Shown here: piece after piece, positions 11,901 through 21,615 of the stretch
Layout of the letters: each line of letters begins with the position of its first letter
Numbering within the stretch: position 1 is the first letter of the stretch
NCBI GenBank assembly: GCA_964247055.1
Contig: OZ176051.1
Span: 14,384,001 to 14,448,000, forward strand
Direction: 5' to 3'
DNA from: Paragordius varius
Lineage: Eukaryota > Nematomorpha
DNA length: 64,000 nt
Notes under the pieces: generated by a model
What the model was told of the DNA's origin: nothing
Databases searched by the model: none
Seen by the model: the letters and a program-made list of their open reading frames with translations, nothing else
Translations under genes and position numbers: made by a program

Positions 11901-13514
11901 GCCAAAATTTTTTTTAATGTAGGGTAATTTTTCTACATTTCGAATTGGGTAAAAAATAAAAACTACCAAAATTAAATCTAAAGAAAATAAATTAATATTA
12001 AAATAATAGAAAATTCGTTTATGTGTTAAAAAAATAATATATGTATCAATATGGCCATAGGGCAATTTTAAAGCACTCTTAGGGCCGCATGCGGCCCGCG
12101 GGCCGCGGTTTGAGTATCACTGCTATAGATGCTTAATAAAAGTTCAAATACTTATTTTTTTAATTGTAGAATATAAGTGTTAGATTTAATGTATTTAGTT
12201 TAAATGTTAGATTATAAATGGTGAATTTTTATGTCAAAAGTACACACAAATTTATAGTAAGTTAAATAAAAAATATTTACTTTTTAGCATATCGCAATTG
12301 CAATTTAGTTTGAGCACTCAATAATTCTTTACATACTACTAGATTATTATTATCGGTGGCTAAATATAATGGAATCGAATCATCTGCATCGGGTATTAGG
12401 TGACAATTATATCCATAAATTTTCAGAAGTAATTTTACTAAACTTTGGGCTCTAATACTACGACAGCAAGCACAGTGTAAGGCTAGTCTTTCGAATTCCT
12501 AATTATTGTTTAATCAGGCTCTTTGAGTATTTGTTTAAAATTTTTGTTATTTAATAACTTATCAAAACCAGGTTTGAAAAACATACACCACCCTTGGAGG
12601 TAGAATCTGCATATTTTTGTATTAACATCCCATATATAGCTGCATAATGAATGGTTTTAAATCCCTCCTATTAGTTAAAAAAATTTTTGGTAAAAAATCG
12701 AATACCTTATCGGTTGTATTAACATCCACGTTAAAATCCATCAAAATTTCCACAATGTTTGTTTTGTTATCCTTAAAACCAAAATGTAAGAGGTTTTGTT
12801 TGGAACTCTATAATATAAAATGATATATTCCAGAGTAGTTGGAATTAGAATAGGATTTTCGACATTTAACAACCGGTCTCACACTTATAAATGTTTAGTT
12901 ATTTGCGGTCATAGGCTGCGATTATCACAATTATTAGATATACCTTGTAACTAAATAAAATAAGTCAGTTAATATATCATCAATTTTTAATAAGTATTAA
13001 CAACCAATTGATAAAATGGGAATTTACATAGTCTGTCACTTAATTTGCCTGTTGACCAATTTGATCCAATTTATAACCGTAATATTGATCCCAAAACGTT
13101 TAAGCTTGTTGCTTCTTATATTATCTTTTACTTTTGTGTTTTTTTAATTAAATTATCAATAAATTTATGCATCTTATCATATATTAAAATAAAGGAAGTA
13201 TCAGACTTACTGAGGTAAATTAAGAATATAAAGATATATAATTCATATATAACAATTATTTAAAAATTAATGTTCGGATGCTATAACACTCAAAAGCATA
13301 CTTTGTCTGTTTGGGATAAAATATGGCCAATATCTTTACGCAATTTTTCGCCATCAATATGGTCCGTTATTCTTAGCATTTGAAATTCATGAAACCTTAT
13401 CAAATCGCTTTCGATTTCTTGCCATTCAGAAAGTTTGGCTTTTTTAAACCATTCTGTAATGTTTAATGTTTTAACAAATTCCTCGGGTTTAGCGATGGTA
13501 TATTCGGTTAACAT
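8928..13514 (-). CDS. nompC-like: TRPN (NOMPC)-type mechanosensory channel, N-terminal ankyrin exons
   Basis: This is the 5' part of a TRPN channel gene, the family of mechanically gated cation channels tethered by ~29 ankyrin repeats. Proposed exons: 13302-13514 (start MLTEY, with KLSEWQEIESDL matching the pre-ankyrin segment of insect NOMPC), 12706-12807 (KDNKTNIVEILMDFNVDVN), 12587-12667 (KTIHYAAIYG), 12281-12498 (SIPLYLATDNNNLVVCKELL, then SAQTKLQLRYA) and 8928-9020 (TGDTVLHLACRKKDVN, then APIDMQN). The same order of unusual repeats is known from Drosophila NOMPC. Junctions are GT/AG in phase; two introns are only 38 and 88 bases. The 3.26 kb intron 9021-12280 holds a hAT element, and the next intron opens into the inverted LTR complex. 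Exon 8928-9020 needs one base near a T run (about 8957) to stay in frame: either an assembly slip or decay. Later exons lie beyond the window. The family is seen by motif; channel function is inferred. Confidence 0.75.
9662..12122 (-). mobile_element. hAT transposon (ZBED5-like), 2461 bp, degenerate
   Basis: Terminal inverted repeats start CAGTGGTACTCACG on the left and CAGTGATACTCAAAC on the right (read inward). An exact 8-base target duplication, CTATAGAT, lies at 9654-9661 and 12123-12130, as expected for hAT insertion. Terminal GGGCC-rich segments lie just inside the ends. The minus strand carries a transposase of the ZBED5/SCAND3-like kind in several frames. The element sits within an intron of the TRPN gene. 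Confidence 0.9.
9880..11640 (-). pseudogene. hAT transposase remnant (ZBED5-like)
   Basis: Readable pieces in N-to-C order: a lysine-rich N-terminus starting MTSNAKKRKLSDE near 11636; a core block at 10798-11148 with FSTDVSKTPQCALFVRFCND and TTKGSDFLEIINTFF, equivalent to the DESTDVSN..LLVYVRY and TTKAEDIF blocks of ZBED5-type transposases; and a C-terminal hAT dimerisation block near 9920-10040 (STYTCEASYSKIKYVK, then RLTDDYMDDVLRL in another frame). The frame changes repeatedly, so no functional enzyme is expected. Confidence 0.75.
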
Positions 13515-13947
13515 ATGATTATATATGGACGAGAGAATTTAATATTTGGATAAAAATTATTGATTAATAACCATAAACACGAGATTAATAATTTTAATTT
13601 TCATGCGATTATTATTCCTTTGAGAAAATGGCTTATTGTAAAGTCAATAATAATATACAATTAAAACTATATACCGGAAACATAGCTTACTTCTTTGTAA
13701 TCCTGTGTCACTTAAATTATGTTGGTTAAAATAAATTTGAGAGTTCGTAACATAGATATTATATTTTACCTTTAAGAATAAAATTATAAATTATCAGGCA
13801 CGAAATTTTATTGTGTAAAATATATATAGTATTAGTAAGATCAATTCTTAATTATGATGGTTTTAAGGCTCAGATAGAGGTATAAATAGCATAATTATAT
13901 CAAAATGTAAAAATTATTTTAATATACGCAGCGCACAGAAAAAAATC

Positions 13948-13992
<45 letters not shown>

Positions 13993-15000
13993 AAACAGTC
14001 TAATGGTTTTTTGGTTTTAAGGCTTACTAGTCATTTGAGAATATAGTTTTATTTTTCTGCTAATTGCATCTTGAAAAAAAAGACAAAATTAGCGCATATT
14101 ATTGAATATTTTTATGAAAGCTGCTTCCTTTCAAAAAATAAATATAAACTACACATAAATCAAAGCCATATTTATTCAAAAGTTGAGGTGTGTGTTGCAA
14201 TGGTCTCTAATTTTCATGGGCTAGTTTTCTTAATATAAGGGGAAATTGTGAATTGCACAATAATAGTAAACTATGCTAGATTCGGACATCAAAAACGGTT
14301 TCATCTTATCTAAAAGCAGACTTTGCTTAGGCAACGTATTTTGTTTTTGGACGGAAGTATCATCAAACATATGTATTATATATTTATACAATAAAATGAG
14401 CATTGATTTTGGGATTTTTTGATATAGAACGATCGGCCAAAAGTCAAAGTAACTCGCTTAAATCACGTAAGGCTTGAATCAAAATATTATCAAATATTTA
14501 TATTTCATTAGGCTATTTATCAATATCCTATTTTCTCTTGTATATAAATAACCTAGTAGACAATTTAGGTTACCCTTTAATAAAAAAGGAAAAAAGAGTC
14601 TATAACCTGTATATATATATATATAACCTAGTTACTTTAGGTATCCCTAGCAAGACACAAAAATTTATTAGCGTTTTTTTAGTACCCCCGGGTATGGCCC
14701 TACTATCTGTATAATCCGCCACATTGGGATAATATCGATTTTATAAAAAAATCATATTGTTTCTCATTTTAACGATATTTTTAAACCAAAAGGTGTTTAT
14801 TTATTATTTGGAAATACGTTTTACAATAGGTAAAACAACTTAGTGAACGATCATTTTTATATTTGAACATAAGTTTTTTGTTTAACTGAACACACACAAT
14901 TATATAAAGATAAAATATTGAATTCGGTAATATACATAATGTAACTTTTTATTTTAATCTATATTAAATGTTAATTGTATTTCATATTTATATTTTCGGA
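13515..15000. other. AT-rich upstream region with microsatellites
   Basis: Upstream of the TRPN start on the minus strand. It includes a (TA)n run at about 13952-13989 and a short one near 14613. No exon, RNA gene or known repeat was recognised. Confidence 0.5.
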
Positions 15001-15039
15001 GTATATTCATTTTTTTTTTATCCTTCCATTCAAAAATGG

Positions 15040-17765
15040 CCCAGTCAGTTGAAAAGTTATCCCAAGCAATCGAAACATTTTCCCAGTCAATAAAAACATT
15101 TTATAAATAAAACTAGCGTAAATCTCGTGCTGCTACGCAGCCCTAGGAGGCCCTTCGGACTTCTGGGGGGCTATTTGAAAAAAGGTACAATAAAATGATC
15201 CACATATATGAATTATTTTGAAACATTATTTAATAGCTATGATCTCATAGGAATTTCAAAACGGTGCATTCATACTAATATATTGTTTACTTGGGCGAAA
15301 AATAGATTTAAAAAATTATTTTTGTGGATTTAGTTTTGTGAAAAAAATGGATTTTATGGGGGGAGCGGGTAAAAAGAGGGCCTAAAATAAAAAGGCGAGA
15401 CGACTATGTTCGGCGCAATCGAAAATAACAAAACAAAAATAATGGCATTTTACGGGGGGAGCGGGAAAGAGTACCTAAATTAAAAAAGCGAGACGACTAT
15501 GTTAGCAATCGAAAAGAAGTAAACAAAATCATATTTGAAATTGAATAATTCAGCACGTTCTCCGGAAAATTGTCTCAAAGACACGATTTTTGTGGACTTC
15601 TGTTTTCAAAAAAACCCATTTTTTACACGGGGTGGGCCTGAACTGGGGGCCTAATTCAAAAAAAGGGCGAAGCTATTGTCGGGGCATTCATTAATGATTA
15701 TTTTTCTATATTTGGATTTAAATGGGTCCACCGGTTTTCCGGTACTAGATCACAAAGCCACATGACGGATCAGTTTTTCGCGGGTAGCTTCTTACCCAGC
15801 AGCTATCATCAAAGAAGCGCTTGACTAAAATTATTGCCTTTTAACAGGGAATACGTAGAATCCTTTTAATTTTTACGGTCTACCTTTGAGGAAAAATAGA
15901 TTTAAAAAAATTATTTTGTGAACTTTGTTTTTTGAAAAAAATGGCATTTTACGCGGGAGCGGGTAAAAAGAGGGCCTAAAATAAAAAAGCGAGACGACTA
16001 TGTTCGGCGCAATCGAAAATAACTAAACAAAAATAATGGCATTTTACGGGGGGAGCGGGAAAGAGTACCTAAATTAAAGAAGCGAGACGACTATGTTAGC
16101 AATCGAAAAGAAGTAAACAAAAATCATATTTGAAATTGAATAATTCAACACGTTCTCCGGAAAATTGTCTCAAAGACACGATTTTTGTGTACTTCTGTTT
16201 TCAAAAAAAACCCATTTTTTACACGGGGTGGGCCCGAACTGGGGGCCAAATTAAAAAAAAGGGCAAAGCTTTTGTCGGGGCATTCATTAATCATTATAAA
16301 TTTTCGATATTTGGATTTAAATGGGTCTACCGGTTTTCCGGTACTAGATCACAAAGCCACATGACGGATCAGTTTTTCGCGTGTAGCTCCTTACCCAGCA
16401 GCTATCATCAAAGAAACGCTTGACTAAAATTTTTGCCTTTTAACAGGGAATACGTGGAATCCTTAGTGAATTTTTACGGTCTCATATCTTGGGCGAAAAT
16501 TAGAATCAAAAAATTATTTTTATGGATTTTGTTTTTTTAAAAAAATGGCATTTTACGGGAGAAGGGCCTAAAAAAATGCGAGCCGACTATGTTTGGCGCT
16601 ATCGATTATAACTAAACAAAAATTATATTTGAAATTGAATGGTCCAACACGTTCTCCGAAAAATTGTCTCAAAGACACGATTTTTGTGGACTTCTGTTTT
16701 CAATAAAACCCATTTTTTACACGGGGTAGGCCTGAACTGGGGGCCTTCAAAAAAAGGGCGAAGCTATTGTCGGGGTATTATTAATGATTATATTTTTTTG
16801 ATATTTGGATTTGAATGAGTCTACCGGTTTTCCTGTACCAGATCACAAAGCCAGCATTTTCCATTTTTATAAATATATAAATGAGATAACATCAAAAAAA
16901 GATATAAAATGACTTTTATCAAAGGCATATTAATTTTTTCTATAAATGCATACACAATCATTAATGAATTATTTTTAAAAGTTATATTTTATTAAAATGA
17001 GTATTTTATGGTTTTTGATATAAAAAATATTATATTTTTTTATTTTACCAATTGAAATCAATTCGCATTAATATTTTGGATTAATTTTGAATAACTACAG
17101 TATCGGATGAAATTATAAAATTAAAAAAATTCACCATTTGCATCTCAATTTTGTCATACTTCAAATTAGTTTTTTAATCTGAAACTTTACCTTAATTTAT
17201 AAAATATGTTTATCTTTTAATTAAATATTATTTTTTATTGAATATTTTATTTTAACTTTTTTCGCCTAAGAAATATTTTTTGTTTAGAAATTTTTTTACA
17301 GTATTTATATCAACAAACTTCTATTAAAAACCAATTTAAAGCGTTTTACATGACCAAATAGAGTAAATTGTATTTCTTTAAAAGTTTTATTATTTTATCT
17401 GAACTAAAAATATTTTTAGGCTACCGAATATTAATGAAAAATATGAAAAATCTAATAATTTTTTTAAAAAATATTAAAACCATAAAATATTCATTAAGTT
17501 ACTAAAAAACTTATAAGTCAATAATGATAGTGTATTGGCATATAGTAAAAAAATTGTTACTCAATAATTTTGTCTTTATAAAAATTTTACCCTATTGATA
17601 TGCTCATAAAAGTTATTTTTATATCTTGTTTGGATGTTTATCATCTAAGAAACCGTTTTTATTGACTGGGAAATGTTGTTATTGACTAAGAAAATGTTTT
17701 GATAGACTGGTTCGTTTCGATTGATTGGGAAAATTTCGATTGTCTGGGAAAACTTTTTTTCTGGT
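15040..17765. repeat. Fold-back-like repeat unit with CAGTCAATAAAAAC-type ends
   Basis: Both ends carry short runs of a motif of the type TTTCCCAGTCAATAAAAACA: 15040-15110 in one orientation and about 17655-17760 in the other (TTTTTATTGACTGGGAAA). The right part (16868-17765) resembles the fold-back family at 33.6-34.6 kb. The interior holds a ~0.6 kb tandem block that may be a later insertion or a cargo. Confidence 0.5.
15297..16860. repeat. Tandem block, ~0.59-0.60 kb unit, about 2.6 copies
   Basis: Unit starts near 15297, 15889 and 16493 share a block of the form AAAAATAGATTTAAAAAATTATT. Each unit contains GGGGGGAGCGGG...GCGAGACGACTATGTT, present twice in the first two units, then CACGTTCTCCGGAAAATTG, and ACCGGTTTTCCGGTACTAG. 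It is GC-richer than its surroundings. The only long frame (16130-16423) is not conserved between units, so the block looks non-coding and satellite-like. Confidence 0.75.
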
Positions 17766-18015
17766 AGGTGGTTATGGTAGATAATATTGATATATTAAAT
17801 TAATATTTATTTATGTACCATATTAAAAAATTTTTACTTTCTTCGTCTTAAAATATTTTTGTAACAGTGACGCCATTTTAAGGGTCTGTGAACGATGAAA
17901 TGTGTGTAACTTTGTGACTTTTATAGAGCAATTATAACTTTCTAACAAGTTGCAAGGCCCCAAACTATACCATATAAATCCTCATGCGGTATTTTACACG
18001 GGATTTATATCCATG

Positions 18016-18056
<41 letters not shown>

Positions 18057-18684
18057 CAGGTTATTTTTTATGTAGGAATTATACTTATCACTTGGATTCT
18101 AATTGGGTATCGAATACCCTGGACATATTTAAGTTGATATTATTAAAAAACTCCTGAAAAAAACAATTTTGCTCATATCCTTATAAAAAATATATAAATA
18201 AGCCAAAGTTTTGGGAACAAAGTTCCGCAAACTACAGGGACGCTATTTTTATTTGACATCATTTTACAAAATATCGTGTATATTTGATTTTGAGCCCAAA
18301 ACTAATTTTAAATTTGTATAGTCACATTTAACCTTTATCAGAAAAAGTGGTATATTTTACATTATGTATTTAGCTTATGCAGACATATCCTGTTAGCCAA
18401 AATTTACCTTTAGGTTGTACCTCTAAATAAGTAATAACAAGTATTTTTAATTTTTTGCTTTATATTTCGGTACATTAACCATGGTTTCGATTTATTCTAT
18501 ATTTTTTAGAAAATAAATTTAAACAAGCCTGGCCAAAAATCGAAATTATTATTAGTTTTCGCTCTATTCTTAATTATAGCATATGATAGATTCAACATAT
18601 ATTTTCGTATTTGATAAAATAAAAATTAATTGACAAAAAAGGGCTATTATACAGTGATACAAAAATTGAGCTGATGAAATATAT
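17766..18684. other. AT-rich spacer with (TA)n
   Basis: It contains a (TA)n run at about 18019-18053, followed by TTATCAGGTTATTTTTTAT, a phrase that also occurs at the outer edge of the fold-back element ending near 21230. No gene was seen. Confidence 0.5.
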
Positions 18685-19019
18685 ATGTTAATTGGTTATA
18701 ACCTTAAGTTATATTATTATTATTTATTATATAATTTATATGACATTGTATGTACAAGTATTCTAATTATAGTTGCCAACTTTATAACCTTAAGTTAAAT
18801 TATACGACATTGTATTTAATAAGTAATCTAATGACTATTATATATATGGATATTTTATATGACATTGTATTTGATACAAATAGTATTCTAATTTATTATT
18901 GTAATTTATCCTTGCTAAAATATATAAATACACCTATACCAACACTGAGCAATCAGTTAATAAATGTACTTAATTTGAGTTATTAATTCATATGTCGTCT
19001 CTATTCTAAACACATTATT
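18685..19019 (+). repeat. Inverted LTR arm, left
   Basis: Paired with 20059-20393: positions over the central part add up to 39077, and sequence identity is very high. A 78-codon frame is mirrored in both arms. Confidence 0.85.
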
Positions 19020-20058
19020 TGGTAAATTTAAAGCAAATGCACGGATCCAAGGGAGACCAAAAATTAATGGCCGATCTCCCTCGGTTACAAAACATTCAAG
19101 GGTTTTTGTCATACCGTTCATTGTTACGCGCAATTCGGTTTTACCCATGGTCGGGATAGTTTCATTATTGTATGTGGATAGTCTTTGTCCTACCTCCAGT
19201 CGTGGTTGTCCTGTTGATTTCCAGCATCTCTCATTGATAACTGTCACATCCGCACCGGTGTCAAACAACATTGATGTTTCTATTCCGTTAAGTTGCACTG
19301 TTATCGTTGGGCCCATCCCCGTTGAATTTGTCACTGCCCGAATACCTGGTTTGGTGGGATATTTGGTTCGGCAATACTTTGCAAAATGGTTGTATTTTCC
19401 GCACTTATAGCATCGTTGACCCTTTGCACTGCATTTATCGATTGCATGACATTTCCCACATCTTTGGCAGTCTCTTTGGTGTATGGTTCTTTCTTGGCGG
19501 ATTTTCAGCACCTTCGGTTCAATCACTTCGAGGGAATGCGCCATATCAATTACCATTTGTAGTGACACTGGTTCGCCTTCATTTTGACCCGTGGGGAATC
19601 TTATATGTAATTCCCGTTCTAGGATTGGCATATTTAGTCCTATCAAGAAAATATCTCTTAATAAGTATGAGATATTGCCTTCAAAATCACAATCGTCAGC
19701 TAGTACTTTTAATCTTTCCATATAACTCATGATTGGTTCGCCTTCTTGTCTGGTTGTTTTAAAGAATTCTTTACGACTCAGCCATATGCTTTTGTCCGGG
19801 GCAAAGATTTGCATTGCCAATTTTTGAATTTGAGCCCATGTCATCTCCTCTATTTTCGTAGGAAACGCTTGGTTTTCCAGTTTAGAGATTGTGCGTAGTC
19901 CTGCATAGGCCAGGAATAAGTTTTTTAATATTTCATCATTTGGATTAATGTTTTTAGCGATTAGATACGATTCACGTGCTTTAAGTATTGTTTAAAATTA
20001 GTGTTTGGATCGTATTCGTTAATACTGATTTTGGAAATTTCGTCCATTAACGGCACCA

Positions 20059-20393
20059 ATAATGTGTTTAGGATAGAGACGACATATGAATTAATAACTC
20101 AAATTAAGTACATTTATTAACTGATTGCTCAGTGTTGGTATAGGTGTATTTATATATTTTAGCAAGGATAAATTACAATAATAAATTAGAATACTATTTG
20201 TATCAAATACAATGTCATATAAAATATCCATATATATAATAGTCATTAGATTACTTATTAAATACAATGTCGTATAATTTAACTTAAGGTTATAAAGTTG
20301 GCAACTATAATTAGAATACTTGTACATACAATGTCATATAAATTATATAATAAATAATAATAATATAACTTAAGGTTATAACCAATTAACAAT
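20059..20393 (-). repeat. Inverted LTR arm, right (5' LTR of the gag fossil)
   Basis: Reverse complement of the left arm. It is followed inward on the minus strand by TTGGTGCCG and then the gag start, which identifies this arm as the natural 5' LTR. Confidence 0.8.
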
Positions 20394-20410
20394 ATATATA
20401 TTTATAATGA

Positions 20411-21230
20411 TCTGATAGGAAAATCTATCAGGAATGATGCTTTTGGTTTTGGTCATTACGATTTATTTAAAATTATTTAAACTTTTGTGGTAGGAGCATA
20501 TCAAAAAATAGCAAACCTACTTCCTAGATAATTTTTTTTGGAGAAAGCTAGAGGCTCACCAAAAAATATGACTAAAATATATCATAAAATACATGTAAAA
20601 AACCAATATTTTCAAAAAATTTTAATTTTTATATATGTGCGAAAGTCACAAGTTTTTACGCTCTTTTAAACTGGACTAACCTCTTAAATAAAGGCAAAAA
20701 TTTAGCATCAACAAATTATTTAAAAAAGTATTTTATTATATCTTAAAGCCTTTTTAAACCGTTTCATCATGCCTCAAAAGAGTATGAAGTACATTCAACA
20801 AAATTTTTCTAAAAATTAAATTTTTGAAAAAGGTATGCATTTTGTTAAAAATATTTTAATTGAATCAAAATTTTGCATATCTTAAAAATTTTTATGACGC
20901 CTGTCCGGCGTTTTTTCGTTTAATTTTAGAGGACAAGACCATTTTAAAGGGTAATAAATTTGGGAATTTCGGAGCCCACATCTAAAAATAAAAATATTTA
21001 AAAATATTATTTTGCTTTTCATATGTTGTATAATATATTTTAGTGATATTTTTTGGAATGAGGCATTTAACTTTTATAAAAATTTTACAAAATGTGCTCA
21101 AATTTGGCCATTTTCTAAACGGAGCCCCACCTACCACAAAAGTGTAAATAACTTTCTTAAATCAATAAAGACCAAAACCAAAAACACCGTGAAACTCCTA
21201 ATTCATTTACCTATCAGAATATATATCAGG
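20411..21230. repeat. Fold-back MITE, family 2, copy 1
   Basis: The left part (about 20430-20500: GGTTTTGGTCATTACGATTT...ACTTTTGTGGTAGG) and the right part (about 21120-21190) are inverted relatives, giving arms of roughly 300 bases. The middle shares CATCATGCCTCAAAAGAGT and related blocks with the element at 50838-51515. There is no protein and no clean target duplication. Confidence 0.6.
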
Positions 21231-21615
21231 TTATTTTTTTATACCCCCCGATTTCGGACGCAGTTTTATAATAAGGACTTAGTTTTAATATAATTCTTAA
21301 TGTACGATCAATTTTTATGACTTGCATTGGCTCAATTGCAAAAATATGGATTTATTATAAAATCAAAAGGATCCATCGAGCTTAATTAATGATTTAAAAC
21401 TCTAAAACTTGATCAAATGGCCAAAATAAACGTTAACTCTAATATGTGATCGAATATATAATAATTAGAATTTATTGTCGAAATATTAGACATATTGATT
21501 ATACGATAGATTTGTATTTAATAAATTGATATTAAAAGTTTTTTCGCACTTCTCTTCCCAACTACATTTTATTGATCAAAAATAACATAATAAATTGGAT
21601 TAAAGTTTTTTATTT
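21231..21615. other. AT-rich spacer downstream of the glycosyltransferase gene
   Basis: 3' flank of the minus-strand gene. No independent feature was recognised. Confidence 0.4.

Larger units (their letters stand above)
18685..20393 (-). mobile_element. Ty3/gypsy-like gag-protease fossil bounded by inverted LTRs
   Basis: The minus strand encodes a gag with two zinc knuckles (CQRCGKCHAIDKC and CYKCGKYNHFAKYC), then an aspartic protease (LFDTGAD), within 18957-20055. The right boundary repeat reads as a 5' LTR followed by a primer-site-like TTGGTGCCG and a gag start. The left boundary is the same LTR in inverted orientation, not direct. Both outer ends start TGTTAATTGG, flanked by ATATA on either side. 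Only gag and protease are present, so it is broken and non-autonomous. The near-identical LTR arms suggest it is fairly young. Confidence 0.8.

Noticed and set aside
12499-12586. Reading frame with PGFDKLLNNKNFKQIL inside the TRPN locus taken as coding
   Set aside because: Removing this stretch as an 88-base intron restores the expected ankyrin homology in phase.
16130-16423. 97-codon frame in the tandem block
   Set aside because: The frame is not kept in the other units of the repeat and has no recognisable domain.
19147-19732. Plus-strand frames of 87 and 141 codons
   Set aside because: They are shadows opposite the gag-protease frame on the minus strand.
18685-20393. DIRS-type element, which naturally has inverted ends
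   Set aside because: The boundary repeats behave as a gypsy LTR followed by a primer-site-like motif, and the cargo is a zinc-knuckle gag with an aspartic protease; no tyrosine recombinase is seen.
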